Positions 1-11,505 of a DNA stretch of 64,000 bases are shown here, one piece after another (the first letter of the stretch is position 1; every line of letters begins with the position of its first letter). This DNA comes from Telopea speciosissima. Lineage: Eukaryota > Streptophyta > Magnoliopsida > Proteales > Proteaceae. The stretch lies in NCBI RefSeq assembly GCF_018873765.1, contig NC_057925.1, forward strand, positions 61,392,970-61,456,969, read 5' to 3'. A program made the translations under genes and the position numbers. Below the pieces are notes generated by a model. That model saw nothing but the letters and a program-made list of their open reading frames with translations. It did no database searches and was not told the DNA's origin.

Positions 1-122
1 GGTCAAACCATCCTCTTTACACTAAGGGTAAGCACATCTTCATCTGTATTTAGTTGGACACTTAGTCAGCCCCTCTTCTAATATGAGTATATGGGTTCTA
101 CCAGGTGGTCTTGAAATTTCAG

Positions 123-268
123 ATGGGCCAGAACCAGAGAAGGTGCTGGTTGGTCCACGAGTTGGCATTGAATATGCTTCACCTGAGCATGTTAGTGCTT
201 TGTGGAGGTTTGCAATTGCTGATAACCCCTGGATAAGTGCTCCTAAAAGTAATCTTAGACCAGCTTAA
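123..268 (+). CDS. MAG: DNA-3-methyladenine glycosylase, last exon only
   Basis: This is the C-terminal exon of an alkyladenine/3-methyladenine DNA glycosylase (AAG/MPG fold). The enzyme removes alkylated purines such as 3-methyladenine in nuclear base-excision repair. The exon follows a TTTCAG acceptor ending at 122 and reads about 48 residues to a TAA at 266-268. The visible block GPRVGIEYASPEHV, then LWRFAIADNPWISAP and a terminal SNLRPA, is the typical ending of plant MAG proteins, where the WISAP segment is near the C-terminus. The first codon is split across the intron. All upstream exons lie left of the window, so the catalytic Glu and the DNA-intercalating Tyr cannot be checked. The family call rests on my recognition of the C-terminal motif; no alignment was run. 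The gene appears intact as far as it is seen. Confidence 0.8.
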
Positions 269-722
269 TATAAAATTTCAAGGACTGAAGGAATCCATGG
301 ATGGCAATAGAGAAAAAGAAGATAAAAAAGAGAAACCTAAACATATAGGTGACGAGGAATGTGGAAAGATGAACAGAAAATATGTAGAAAAGCTTACAAG
401 TATATAGTCTTATTATTTAATTTAAGACATTTGGAAATGATTTGAGAAATGATCCTTTTGGAGTTGAGGAGGATGGCTGTATTATTCACCATGTGGAAGT
501 AAATTTTGTAATTTGTCTTGGAATTTAACTGAAAATCTCGTGCATAGCAAAGGAATAATCTGGATTTGCTAGAGCTTAAGCAAATGTTTTGGGCTGTCCA
601 TACGTAATTTTGATTTCAATTCTTTATTTTGTATCTCACTTGGAAAATTTTGTTCTCTCAATGATTTTCTTATTGTTTTAAATAGTATGAGGAAAAATAA
701 GAAAATCAGGTGTCCAATACCT
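269..722. other. 3' flank of MAG
   Basis: AT-rich sequence after the MAG stop codon. It probably holds the 3'UTR and then spacer up to a LINE remnant. I see no second gene here. Confidence 0.5.
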
Positions 723-1427
723 TACTTCTTACATCTGTGTCCCTTTGGTTCGCTCGCAATGATCTCCTGTTTAGAGGAAAAAATTGGATCCCACTGGAAG
801 TAATCTAGAGAACTGAGAGTGAGTTTGCTGAATTTTGCAATGTTGCTCCAACCAGAAGTCCTATCCCTACACGAGGCATCCTCCCCATTAGGCATCGCCA
901 TCAGCCCACCTGGTCTCCACACCCCCCCCCCCCCCCGGCGGCACTTTTTTAAGCTTAATGTGAATGATTCACTTATAGGCGCCAATAAAGGACTGGGATT
1001 CATCATCCGAGAATCCAGCGGCTGGATCATTGCAGCCATATCAGAGCCTACTGGGTTTGCATCCATCCTCCAAGGCGAAGCCCTGGCCTTAGGCGCTGAC
1101 CTTCTCCATTCCATCTCGGAAGGCATAGATAACCTCATCGTGGAATCAGATAACCAGGAGCTGGTGTAGTGTCTAAACAGGAGTTATCAAGTTCCAATCT
1201 TAGAGGTCATCAATATTATTCAGGATAATTCATACCTACCCTCCTTTCTAAGATCATGTACTTTCCACCACATCTCCAGGGAGATTAGCAGTGTCGTTAA
1301 CTCCTTGGCCAGTAAGGCTTTGTCTGTTGTGTGAGGCCACTTTCCATCCCATGGCTATCTGAATTATGTAATCTGGGTACCTTGTGTTCATTACACATCA
1401 ATAAATGGTCCCCTCTTTACCAAAAAT
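723..1427 (+). pseudogene. L1-like LINE remnant: linker plus RNase H domain and 3' end
   Basis: This is a degraded 5'-truncated non-LTR retrotransposon. At 723-800 one frame reads SLWFARNDLLFRGK, the tryptophan/arginine-rich segment that follows the zinc-knuckle region of plant LINE reverse transcriptases. From about 930 another frame reads FKLNVNDSLIGANKGLGFIIRESSG and continues with EALALGADLLHS and VESDNQELV. This is the RVT_3-type RNase H domain with the Asp, Glu and Asp positions recognisable (the first is changed to N). After a TAG at 1167-1169 the same frame continues to SSVVNSLASKAL and stops near 1334, so the C-terminus of the domain is there but interrupted. A C-homopolymer at about 911-936 coincides with a frame change. 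The 3' end at about 1415-1427 reads CTCTTTACCAAAAA, the same terminal motif seen in other LINE copies here. It is non-functional. Confidence 0.75.
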
Positions 1428-2657
1428 ATTTTGCAGAAAATGACATGTTTCCTCAAAAATAGCTTGACCCGTGTGTGATGTGTGCTTTAGAATTATGCAA
1501 TACAGTGATCCTCATCAATATTAATAAGCATTCTATGATGAAGATCCTTGGGTCTCCATTTGTTACAATGAAATAGATTTCAGTACAATTAAAAAAAGAA
1601 AAGAAAAGAAACTACAATTGTCGTCTTAAAAGCAAAAGAAATTTTTATACAAATGAAAAGGCAAATTATTTTACTGAAATGCAATATAAACTTGGTCAAT
1701 GCAGCTGTATATGGTGGCTTTATAATTTCAGATTTCCACATTTCTTAACCCCAAAGACTTCAGTTAAAAGGCTTCATCTTATCATTTTACACTTCATCCC
1801 ATCAAAAAGTTTTTCCCTAGTTGGGTGCAGATCCTATCCAAATAAATCTGCTAAATAGCTGATCTATAGAATTGATGACTTCCCATGGCAATACAATGAT
1901 AATATAAAGGATGTGCGTGTGCCAATGATATGGGTGGTTCATAGTACGGCTCAAACAATCATACATCTAAATATCTATTTACTTACGGGGTTTAAAATAT
2001 TGGGATCGGATTGAAATCGTTCGAGATCAATCCCAACTCTGGTTTATCCAAACTGAATTTCTTAGGTTGGGATATATTTTAGCCGATTTTGGCTGAACAG
2101 TGACCGATCCAGACCAATTCTGATCCAATTCAGATCGAAATCAACCGGAACCGATTTTATCTTGATTCTATTCTTTTAAGCCTAGGGGGAGGTGGAACCA
2201 CTAAAGCTTTTTAAAAAGAAAAAAGGAAAAGAACGTTGCCTGCCTATCCAATCACAGCCCTATCCCCTGTGAAATCAAAAATCTCATCCATGTTGGTGCC
2301 CCTACGAACTCTCTTGCTCTCTATATTATTAGCGAAAAAGAACGTGGTTTTTGTGCCTAGACAAAGGTTCGCATGAAAGTACTGTTCAAACCCCAGTGAA
2401 ATAAAAGTTCCAATCAGGCAAATCCCCTTTCACATGCTTCTATTGGCCCCCGTGCTGATGTAGGCACTACACGACCAGACAACAATCTTTGCCCTTATTA
2501 TTATTTTAACTTGACATTTATGCGGCATTTTTATTCTTTCATCAAAAGTAAAATACTTTGATTTGTTCAGTCAAAACAAACTTAGCCGGGACATACCAGA
2601 ATCAGGCAGCTTTCAATTCACGGGCCAGTCCGATTTTGGAAACTATGTTTTAAACAA
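1428..2657. other. Spacer without recognised gene
   Basis: AT-rich intergenic DNA. A stretch near 1995-2165 is rich in GATC/GATCAAT-like words, suggesting an old, unresolved repeat. No supported coding region. Confidence 0.4.
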
Positions 2658-3366
2658 GGGAAAAGAACTGTCCCAGAGTTTATGCCCTATGCCCAGACAC
2701 ATGACGGGGCAAAATGACAACCCCACCCCCCATCAAAGGCAGAAATCCCATCCCTGCGATGCCAACACACGTGTTCTGATTGATCCCCACACATGCGCAG
2801 GGAGAAGGCTCACCCATGCAGAACAAAGAAGAAATAGCATTAAGCCAAAACCTACAACAAATATCCAACGACATAACACCCCTATGCTGGGAGTGAAGCT
2901 ATGTTATAGACAATGTTTGTTGTTGAGATAATGGGAAAGGTTTGGTGCCAAAGGAACAAATATTATAGAAACCGCATTTATGGAAACTCAACAAAACCCT
3001 ACTATTACGTAGTCTCAAAGAAAATCCAACTAAATTCAATAGCTCAACTCCCAAGTCGACTTTCCATTAGGTAGAGAGAGAGAGAGTTCCATACAAAAAC
3101 TCCAAAGTATAAAACACAATCATCCCCAGGTGTTGACATGAAAACAGCCCAAAAAGTAAACCCACAACTAATTGATCCTTTACTTGGCCTGTTCCACATC
3201 ACAAATGTATCACAATACAGCCAATATCCTTCAATATTGATAGGTTCCCAATAAAAGAGTTGTGTCATGAAGTAGGGCATCAATTTGCACATTTCATGGG
3301 GGGCGGGGCATCATTTCGCCCACGTGTCTAGGCACAGGGCGTACACTCCTGGACAGAATTCTTTTT
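2658..3366. repeat. Candidate MITE with roughly 80 bp inverted ends
   Basis: The left arm (about 2658-2740, containing ATGCCCAGACACATGACGGG and then CCACCCCCCATC) reappears in inverted, diverged form at about 3290-3366 (containing CCCACGTGTCTAGGCACAGG). Outer ends on both sides carry a GGGAAAAGAA / TTCTTTTTTTCC pattern. Interior reading frames are not similar to anything I recognise. I could not find a clean target-site duplication, so class (MULE or other TIR element) is open. Confidence 0.45.
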
Positions 3367-4782
3367 TTCCTAAATCAAATGATACATTCAGCCAATAGAA
3401 TGATATCCATAGACATTTTTAATGTTTGCTTGGCAAGAACCATAGTAACACAGGGCAGAAGTATCTGCACTACCCATCTGTATTCTTGCGATGAGCAGCA
3501 TGCTTCAATAAATAACATAACCTGTGGACTTGCCCTGTGGAAGCATATCGCAATTGCCCAGAAACATGTGATACTATTCGCCACACCTTAACCAACATCT
3601 CCACATGGTCAATCAAAATCACAGAGCCTAATCGTCTCCATAAGAATCCAGCATCCTGCAGCAGCAGCCAGGATTAAACACACGAGATTTGAAAGCCGAA
3701 TTTGGATGTCATCCAGATTGGAGCACCCATATTTTACTGAGAGCTAAACTTGGACCTGCATATCGGGGAAAACTGCCAGACCAGTCAGAAGTTCCTCATT
3801 GGTTCAGATTATAGTCCTGAGAGGGGCCAAATTAGATTGCCATGTCAATCTGACATTCTTGATTGACATCAAAATTCTGAAAACTGGAACAACCAGTCAG
3901 TCATTCACCTACCTATTTCAGTGACCAGATGGTGTGTTAACAGATCAACCCAAAATCAACTAACATGTGCCCCTCAGCCCAGAATGCTTCAATGTAATCT
4001 TTAAAATATGATTCAGGACAGAGTATGAACCCCCCAAGATTTTAACACTCAGTATTGAATCAAGCGGATTGGCCGATCTGTCCTAATATCTGATGGAACC
4101 AATTCTGTAGATGCCCTACACTAAGGAACGTTCAGCCAATACTAGTCATGAGCTGGCCAGATTGGCTGATTCAGTCTGATAGCAGTATTCTAATCTATTC
4201 ATTTTTGGGACCAACCAACCAGGTGCCAGATCAACTGGTTTGACAAGGCTGGGTCTCAGAACAGCTTGATGTCAGAAGTAATGATACCTCCACAAGCTCT
4301 AAACTGTTAGTGCTCCATTCTCCTTCCTTGCAAGCTTGAAGCCGGTGTAGAAGAAACGCAGACATTATCAGTGTCTAAAGAAAATCTACAAGCAGTGTTG
4401 TCATTACCATCAATCTGGTGACATGCAACACCAGTAGTGTAGAACCTGGTCAGCACCAGCAACTCCTTTATCACTTTTGAACCCTACTAGGACAGAATAT
4501 TAATGGAGCAAATTGATGAGTTGTAGCCCTTCTTCGTCTTTTCATGGTCTTGGTTCTTCTCCTAGCATCTCTGGAGGCTCCAAGTCTTATCTTTCCAAAA
4601 TAGGAACTTGATAGAAAGGTTTTAAGCTCTATGTCACTCCACATAAGCATTGTAATAGATCATATTCATTGTCCAGGTCAACCATGGCACTCTATTTAGC
4701 AAGGACTACACTGAGTTGATTCAACAAAAGGGCTGTCAGTAATGATTCTTGAGTGTTATGGAGATATTATAAATTCTATAAT
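3367..4782. other. Spacer without recognised gene
   Basis: AT-rich sequence with short non-conserved reading frames only. I see no splice-supported or family-supported gene. Confidence 0.4.
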
Positions 4783-5245
4783 TTTTTTTTTTTGGTAAAT
4801 GAATATATTACCGAACCCCGAGAGGGGGGGGAAGGAAAAGAGAACCAAAATACAGGAGGGGAGAGAAAAGAAAAAGAAAAAGGAAAAACAAAGGGGAGAG
4901 GAAGGGGGGAGGGGCAGCCAACCAGCCTAAGTAGAGGAGGAGTGCTATAAAAGGGCAACGTCGAGGCCCCAAAAGTTCACAATATGCCTATTCTTAATGT
5001 TGTCCTTGGAGTGCCTCAGACGGATACAGCTGAGCTTGGAGGAAACATCGAAGGAGATGGCTTTCCAAATCACGTCGAAAGACCTAGAGTTGGAAGTCCA
5101 TCTCCTGAGGTTTCTCTCCAACCAAATATGGTGAATCGCAGCGCTGAAAACAAGCTTCCCGATAGTGTCACAAATGGAGTTCCCTGGAAAAGTTTTGAGG
5201 ATCCAAAGCCATTCACGATCAAAGCTCAAGGCCCTTCTGCTACGC
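4783..5245 (-). pseudogene. 5'-truncated LINE fragment (reverse-transcriptase C-terminal region and 3' end)
   Basis: On the minus strand a frame covering 5229-4945 reads KLVFSAAIHHIWLERN followed by LRRW and later KLSCIRLRHS. This is the post-RT zinc-knuckle segment of plant L1-like elements (the W-x-E-R-N motif is diagnostic to my eye). The 3' end points left: on the minus strand it runs through a purine/pyrimidine-rich stretch to ATTTACC and a poly-A tract, seen as a T-run at 4783-4794 on the plus strand. The right edge abuts the first TIR of the following DNA element near 5260. I found no convincing target-site duplication. Confidence 0.65.
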
Positions 5246-5262
5246 TTCCCGATAGTGTTATT

Positions 5263-6505
5263 GGGAAATTATCAGTGCCACCCACTGAGTTACACCCTTA
5301 TTTTAATGCAACCCCATTAAGTACCCAAATATCAAAACCAACCCAAAATCTAACGGGGTTAAGTCATAGTGCTGTTAAGTGGGTGATGTCAGCAGGAAAA
5401 TTATAATTATAGACAACTATACCCTTCCAACTCCTCCTCTTCTTCTTCTTCTTCCCCAGCTGCAATCCAACCCACCACCATGCTGGCCCCCACCACCCAA
5501 ACCCCCTGCCCCCAGCCCACCTGCATGCCGACTCCCAAGATCCTGCAGCCCTTGCCTCCGTGCACTTCTATCCTGAAAACACACCCCAGCCCCTAAATCG
5601 ATTGAGATTCTGGAGTAGACTTCACCATAGAATCGCTGAGAACTGTAGCAGACATCGCTGAAACCCTAGAAATCCAAAATCCACCAATACATAAATAAAT
5701 CTTTCAAGAATATAATAACAAAACTGTGAATATCACAAAACTCAAGTTTGAAATTACCATTCTTGATTGATTCTCTTTCAACTTTCCGTTTGTCTCTCTC
5801 TGGATGATATATAGAATCGGTGCTTCGAACCCGTTATAGATAGGAAGATGCAAAGGCGAAGCAACAACTCGAATTTCCGAATTCTGATCAGTTTCCCTAT
5901 TTCTCCTCGCACTCACCTTCTTCAGCTACCTTTTCTCTGTCGATCAAGGAAATTTTACAGAAAAAAGACATCTCAATCTCAAACTCTCTATCTTTCTGTC
6001 TGTGTGTTTCTGCTTACGAAAACTACGATCAATTCAGAATTCTGAAACTAAGAAGGACAGAAAAAGAAGAGCAAGGAACCTTTGGTGTCTTTGGGATATG
6101 CTCTCCAACTCAACCAAGGAGAGCATACACATGGCTTTGCTCGCAGCTGTGGTGTCGGTGCCTATGTCGTCACTTTCACCATCGGTGGTCTCAGCGTTAT
6201 CAGTCATCCTTCCCGGGAAGCACAGGGGCATGAATTGCTGGAGTGGAGTTCCTGGGATTTAGCCGGACACTTGCAGGTTCTCCGACCGGTGTGCTGATCC
6301 CAAGGATGGAAGATGGAGGTGGGGTGCCCTATTTTCCCTTCACAGGTTTGAAGTGCAAAGCAAGTGATGAGGGTATTTTAGTCATTTGTATTTCACACAG
6401 TTAACGCCGTTAGATTTTGGGTTGGTTTTGATATTTGGGTACTAAATGGGGTTGCATTAAAAAAAGGGAGTAACTCAGGGGGTGGCGCTGATAATTATAT
6501 GCAAG
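5263..6505. mobile_element. MULE-like DNA element with ~95 bp terminal inverted repeats, possibly gene-carrying
   Basis: The sequence 5266-5360 (AATTATCAGTGCCACCCACT, continuing through a block with ACCAACCCAAAATCTAACGG) is repeated in inverted orientation at 6409-6502, with only scattered mismatches. The ends resemble Mutator-like TIRs (GGGAAATTATCAG). The ~1 kb interior has no transposase. It has a CT-rich/proline-coding stretch (5419-5580), UTR-like sequence, and an unrecognised GC-richer block at 6060-6350 that differs in composition from its surroundings, as expected if host sequence was captured. I could not find an intact 9 bp target-site duplication. A fold-back element with a captured fragment (Pack-MULE-like) is inferred. 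Confidence 0.6.
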
Positions 6506-8539
6506 AGAGTCCAGTTGTTAGTTTAGTGACAATCCCTACTTTGGGACTCAGGATCCTAGCTAGATGAGATAGTCTACATTGAGTTAGCTTCTATTTCTAA
6601 TCTTCTTACCTCTGTTATGATGAGCAATGTATGGAGTCTGTAAATATCCAATGTTGGGCCATGTAAGAGTCTTTTGATTGAAGAATGGAATAGAGTTCAG
6701 TTGCAGATATGCTCTGCAGTTAGTATAATTTGCAGCTGAAGGCCACTGTAATCATATTTCCTGGGTCATTTATAATAAAAGTGAATTTGTGAGTTCTTAA
6801 AACTTCATTTTCTCCTTTTAAGTATATCTGAGATCGAGAGGTTAGACAGACTTGAACAGTCCAAACTCAATGGTCTTGAGAAATTCTGTCAGGTTCTGAG
6901 AGTTATACTTAGCCTTGGCATGAAATTGAATTTCAGGACCAGAAATTTGACTCTGATCGTAGGCCCCCATAAAATACAACCAAGCTTGGCTGATTGAATT
7001 GAAAATTTGGTGATTAGTTGTTCAATGAACCTACTATCAAAATCATAAGTTTCAAAGTTTTGGTTGCTTGATTGACTTTTGCAAATTTCCAAAGTTGCGT
7101 TTGTTCCCTCCTGCAAACAAGAATCAAACTACAGCCCAAGAAGACCAGATAGCAGTGATATGTTGTGTTTTGGACCCATAACCCATCAGGATTAGCGTTT
7201 GTTTGGCCGGATCCTTCATCAATTCATCCAATAGCTTCTCCAACTCGCATTAGATCCACCTGTCATAACCTAAATCCACTGCCTATTGTCCCATCATCTC
7301 CTTGGTATATATCTAATATGAGTGAAACATCCATGATTCTCTCCTGTACTCCAAATCTCCAAAGTGCTTCTCTGAGCAGATCACCTGCATGTATTGGTGG
7401 TCTCTTGTAACCAAGACTTTTAGGCTGGTGAATAAACTTCAAATTCAAGTCACTACAACTCCCACACAAGATAGAGATATTTAAAACAAAAATCAAAATT
7501 AAAATCAATTTCTAGCACCTTCCTTAAGCCATAAATTTGTATACTTCTGCTCTATAAGGTCTCTTCATTTTTCATATCTTTTTAACTTTTAATAATTTTT
7601 CCATCACTACAGAATTCCTATCGTAATGTCCTTGTCGCAGTTATGACAGCACAAGAATTAAGAACTGTTAAGGTCCAAAAATTACCAAACAATTTCCTAC
7701 CCCAAATCTTTATATGTGAGATGCCCCTTCAGAATCTTAAGCCTAGACTCAGTATTGCTACAGCTCCTAGATCCAATACTTCTGCGTTCTTCGTTGCATC
7801 ACAGGTACTCAATTAGTGTGGCTTGGAAGTTGGAAGTATCAGATATACTCAAAACCAGGCTCTTTTATATTAGAACCAAGACATCATCATTTCCTATAAT
7901 TCCTGATGATAGCTAGTAACCCAATTATGTCTTTACTCTATCGGCCTTCAATCATGCAGCTTGAAAGTGAAACCAGGTTCTTTAAATGCCTCACCACCAT
8001 GTTTCTCTATGGAAACCCAGACATCCCAATAACCCCCTCAGTCTTGATGGGTCCAGCCGTCTAGCACCTTTCTTTATTGAATCTCACAGAGTTGCCGGGG
8101 CTTTCAAACCCCAAGAAGCCGGTGCACTCAACAAGTAAAAGAAATGGCAGTGGATGATAGCTTGTGCTATACTTCTTTCCCTGCATTACAGTACCAATGA
8201 ATTCCATCAAGGTAACACACACAGAAAAAGTTCCTACAGGCAGAACTAGATCTTGCTCAAATTAGTGACTTTTCTTTGATCCTGATCAGCCAGCAGGAAC
8301 CTGAAGATGGTGGAAAACAGACTAGTAACACTAGCAAAGATGGAACATGAAAAGACAGCAGTTCCCATCTACTGTGTTGGAAAATTAAGGTAGGGTAGTC
8401 GAAGTTCTGGGGATGCGAGCAGAGAACCTTCCACATCTCAAGAGAGGAAATGTGCCATCAAACTCAGGTATGAGCTCCTGAAGGTAGCTGTTGACAACGA
8501 CTGTCAAAATGATAAACCGAATGAAGCTGTGACGACTCA
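6506..8539. other. Spacer or unresolved repeat remains left of the Gypsy stack
   Basis: Two kilobases with only short, unsupported frames. The right part may be decayed interior of the Gypsy element that starts to be recognisable at 8540, but I find no reverse transcriptase, integrase or protease motif to prove it. Confidence 0.35.
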
Positions 8540-8747
8540 AGACATTGTTCTTACTGTCAGCATTTGTTGAATTCAGGATTCCATTTCATTGCTTAGAAGA
8601 GAAGACCCCCAAGGTTAAAGATCATGTTCCTGTCTGTCATCCATGGGGTACCGAAGTCCTGTTATGGACTGAAGTTGGACGTTCACATAAAATTGATCCC
8701 TCGTTACTGCAAAACTCATGGACAAGTTTTTTCAAGCCAGGGAGAAT
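8540..8747 (+). pseudogene. Gypsy-family polyprotein tail, first (diverged) copy
   Basis: This segment reads FVEFRIPFHCLEEKTPKVKD and ends in a polypurine-type GGGAGAATTGATGCAG. It aligns by eye with the tail of the same retroelement family at 8770-9012 and with the minus-strand copy near 18700-18979: hydrophobic IEF/LPPWFFEEKAP-like block, then an HYKIRG-like block, then the LTR junction. It lies directly upstream of a second tail copy in the same orientation. The function of this tail domain is unknown to me; it follows the integrase in position. It is broken by frame changes and has no known catalytic motif. Confidence 0.55.
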
Positions 8748-8769
8748 TGATGCAGTATTCAGCTAGAAA

Positions 8770-10385
8770 GAAGAAAAGGTTTTTCTACGATTTCGGTTGT
8801 TCTTGAAGAGGTGGAGCTTGTGCCTCAAGTCTTAGATGAGAAGGTTACCAACATTGAAGACTCTATGAACACGACATTCACAGTTAATATTGATTCAAAG
8901 GTCGAGCACATAGAGTTTGTTCTGCCACCATGGTTCTTTGAAGAGAAAGCTCCACGCCTTGAAGATTACATTCCTAAGGTCTACAAGCAACCAAAATTCT
9001 GTTTGGGAACGGTAATGTAGTCCTAGGTAGGAGTATTCCCACTAGGAACCAAGGTAATAGGATCATCAAACAAGACTGCTGATTTGGCTGGGCAGACTCA
9101 GGGTTTTAAACTAAAGTCTAGGGTTAGGTATGGGGGAATAGGACACTGTATATCTGATTTTAATATGCAGGCTTTGGGAAGGCTTTTAAAACAGAATTGC
9201 TACAGATTTAAATCAAAATTCAGATTCCAAAATTTTAGGGTTAGGGTTTGGGTTTTAGGAATTAGAATCTAGGTTGAAAACTAGGTTTTAGGAAGGGAAT
9301 TTTGGGCTGGGTTTCTGGTCGAACTTTACTGGCAGTGGGGGAAAGGTTCGATCAGAATATGGACAGATTCTGATGGTTAAAACAGTCTGGACAGAACTGA
9401 GACTATCCTAGGGTTTTTGGGTTTTGTGGGAGATGAGGGGATTAGGGTCTTCGAACTAAGGATGGGGGCAGCAGTAAGGATCGAATGTAGGGCTGGTGGA
9501 GGGGAAGCTGTGATCAGGATTTTATGAAAAACAGATGAGGGATGAAGGCTGGACAGAGATTAGCAGATCTAGGGTTTATGAGAATTCAAATTAAAAATAA
9601 AGGGATCGAATGGGGAAGGAGAAGGAATAAAAAAACAGAGTTAAACTTCAAACTCACCACTGGAATCCACCGGCAGCAGCTTGAATGATGAAGGATGAAA
9701 CCACCTTCAGAGAGAGAGATCCTCCCAGCCGTCACAGCGTAAGGAGTCGCAGGAATCCACCCACCCTTTCCACCTTGAAATCCACAAGGATGCACACTCA
9801 AAGGAGCAGGAACAGCAGCAGCAGTCGGCCAGCAGCAGAAACAGTATTTTTTTTCAAAATTTCAATGTGGGGGAGCCTCCCACGATTTCTACTTTTATAA
9901 TAAAGGGCCAATGGCCAAATCCTAGTACAAATTAAAGTCTCCTCCTTCTAAAATCATGGAAGGGAGAGATTTAATCTAACTTAACTAATTTAAAACAGTA
10001 AATTGACTAAGATAGTAAGATATCCCTACTAACTTAAAATAAAAGAATCTAACTTAAAACAACTAATTTAAAAGAAGATTCCATACTAGCCAATAGGATA
10101 TAAAGACCTATTGACCAATAGGAACACTTCACTTAAATTAGACCAATTGAACCAATTGGATGCAATCAATTCTAAACCGGTTCAATCTAAAAACAGAAAA
10201 ATAAACTAAGTATGGAAAATAATAATCCTAATCTATGGCTCCCTATTCAAACCCTAAGTTCAGGGCTTCTTCTTCTTTTTCTTCCTTCTTGGAGCTGCAT
10301 CAAACGGTCAAGCCTGCAACCCACATGTTGTTTCCCCCTCATCATTACAAAATTCGAGGACAAATTTTTTCAAGATGGGGAGAAT
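8770..10385 (+). pseudogene. Gypsy-family polyprotein tail, second copy, split by a solo LTR
   Basis: The coding tail reads VVLEEVELVPQVLDEKVTN then WFFEEKAPRLEDYIP and KFCLG up to position 9012, and is interrupted there by an antisense LTR (9013-10302). It resumes at 10303 in the correct frame with a PATHMLFPPHHYKIRG block and ends at the polypurine tract just before the plus-strand LTR at 10386. The homologous minus-strand copy at 18700-18979 carries the uninterrupted arrangement, which shows that the interruption is an insertion. The flanking duplication AACGG at 9008-9012 and 10303-10307 closes the frame exactly. The frame starts without a natural ATG because it is an internal part of a polyprotein. 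Confidence 0.75.
9013..10302 (-). mobile_element. Antisense solo LTR of the same Gypsy family, with 5 bp TSD
   Basis: On the plus strand this 1290 bp unit begins TAATGTAGTCCTAG and ends CTGCATCA, the reverse complement of LTR ends TGATGCAG...CTACATTA. Its body matches the LTR at 17515-18699 (shared blocks include AAGGAGTCG, GATCCACAAGGAT-like and GAACCAATTGGATGCAA segments), although the last ~90 bp differ, marking another subfamily. It is flanked by AACGG at 9008-9012 and 10303-10307. No internal region is present, so it is a solo LTR formed by recombination between two LTRs, or a single-LTR remnant. Confidence 0.8.
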
Positions 10386-11247
10386 TGATGCAGATACAAC
10401 ACCAAAAGAGGCTTATTTTGATGGGAATAAGGATAGGGTTAGGTTATATACATGTTGGGCCTTTGTTCCATGGGTTTTCAATGTAATAGGTCACTTTTAT
10501 GGACCTAAAGTAGCCAGTAGGGGTAAATAGGTTGCATACGGGATTAGCTTCTATACTTAGTTCATTTTCATGTTTTAGTGTTTTAAATTGAACTGGTCCA
10601 AAACTAGTTTGAACCAGTGGTTCAATTTAAGTGACTTGAATCACCTTTCTTTTATTTGCTTTCATTATAAGTTGGGTCCACACCTCTCCACGAATTTGAG
10701 AGAGGTTGTGAAGTGTAATTAGAGTTGGCTAGGAGCATTTACACTCCTAGGCTGATTAGAAATATGGCCTATGGCCACAATAAATAAAACAATTCGCTGG
10801 TGGGATTGGTGTTTGATCCAATAGACACTTTGCGGTGTGAAGCCCGGTGGTTCTTTTGAAGCTCTCCCTCAAGTTCTTTAAAGATCTCCTTCAAGTTCTA
10901 CTTTCTAGTTTCAGTCAAAGATTCAATTTTTATTCAAGTTCCTCCATCAACAAGTTGCTGCCAATAATTTTCTGCCATTACAAGTAAGTTGGAAGCATTC
11001 CCATCCCCATCCTTCTTCTTCTAATCCTCATCCTCCTCCAAACAACATTCCCATAACCTAAATTCTGCCCGATCAACCAGCCAGAAATCCTCCCTTTTTG
11101 ATCAAACTCTCACCCCGCCTATAGTATCGATCCAAACCCTAGCCCCATCTCCTCATTCTAAACCCTAGATTCCCCTATTTTACACTTTTCAAAAACCCAA
11201 AACCCTAACCCTAAATTGCTGTTAATTCAAATTAGCATACTTCCCTC

Positions 11248-11498
11248 TGATAAATACTGAAGAAAATGAAGAAGAAGAGAAGCCGAGAGAGAGGAGGCGA
11301 GATTCAGCAGAACTGGGAGAGTTCCACGATATGTGTAACTCTCCTCTCAATCTTCATTATATCAATCACTTAAAGGGTAAAATATTAAACACCTAAATAA
11401 AATAAAAGAAACACCCTACCAACATATTAGACTGAAATACCCTTCTCATTATGATCTCGGTATTAGCTCTCTACGCTAATACCCAGCTCACGATAACA
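11248..11498 (-). repeat. Copia 3' LTR
   Basis: This is the 251 bp right-hand LTR in element orientation, lying at the left edge on the plus strand. It is bounded by TG...CA and preceded by the CCCTC duplication. Confidence 0.92.
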
Positions 11499-11505
11499 CT
11501 CCCCC

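Noticed and set aside
819..1169. Independent plus-strand gene of 116 codons
   Set aside because: The frame is the RNase H domain of a LINE remnant with a following stop and continuing homology.
5263..6505. Exact 9 bp duplication for the MULE-like element
   Set aside because: I tried several end definitions and no 9 bp flank matched; a neighbouring LINE insertion may have disturbed the left flank.
7165..7508. Overlapping 81-codon frames on both strands
   Set aside because: No recognisable family, no splice context, and both strands open in the same place, typical of chance in low-stop sequence.
11180..11225. Telomeric repeat tract (AACCCTAACCCTAAA)
   Set aside because: Only two units within an LTR; a telo-box-like promoter motif is the simpler reading.
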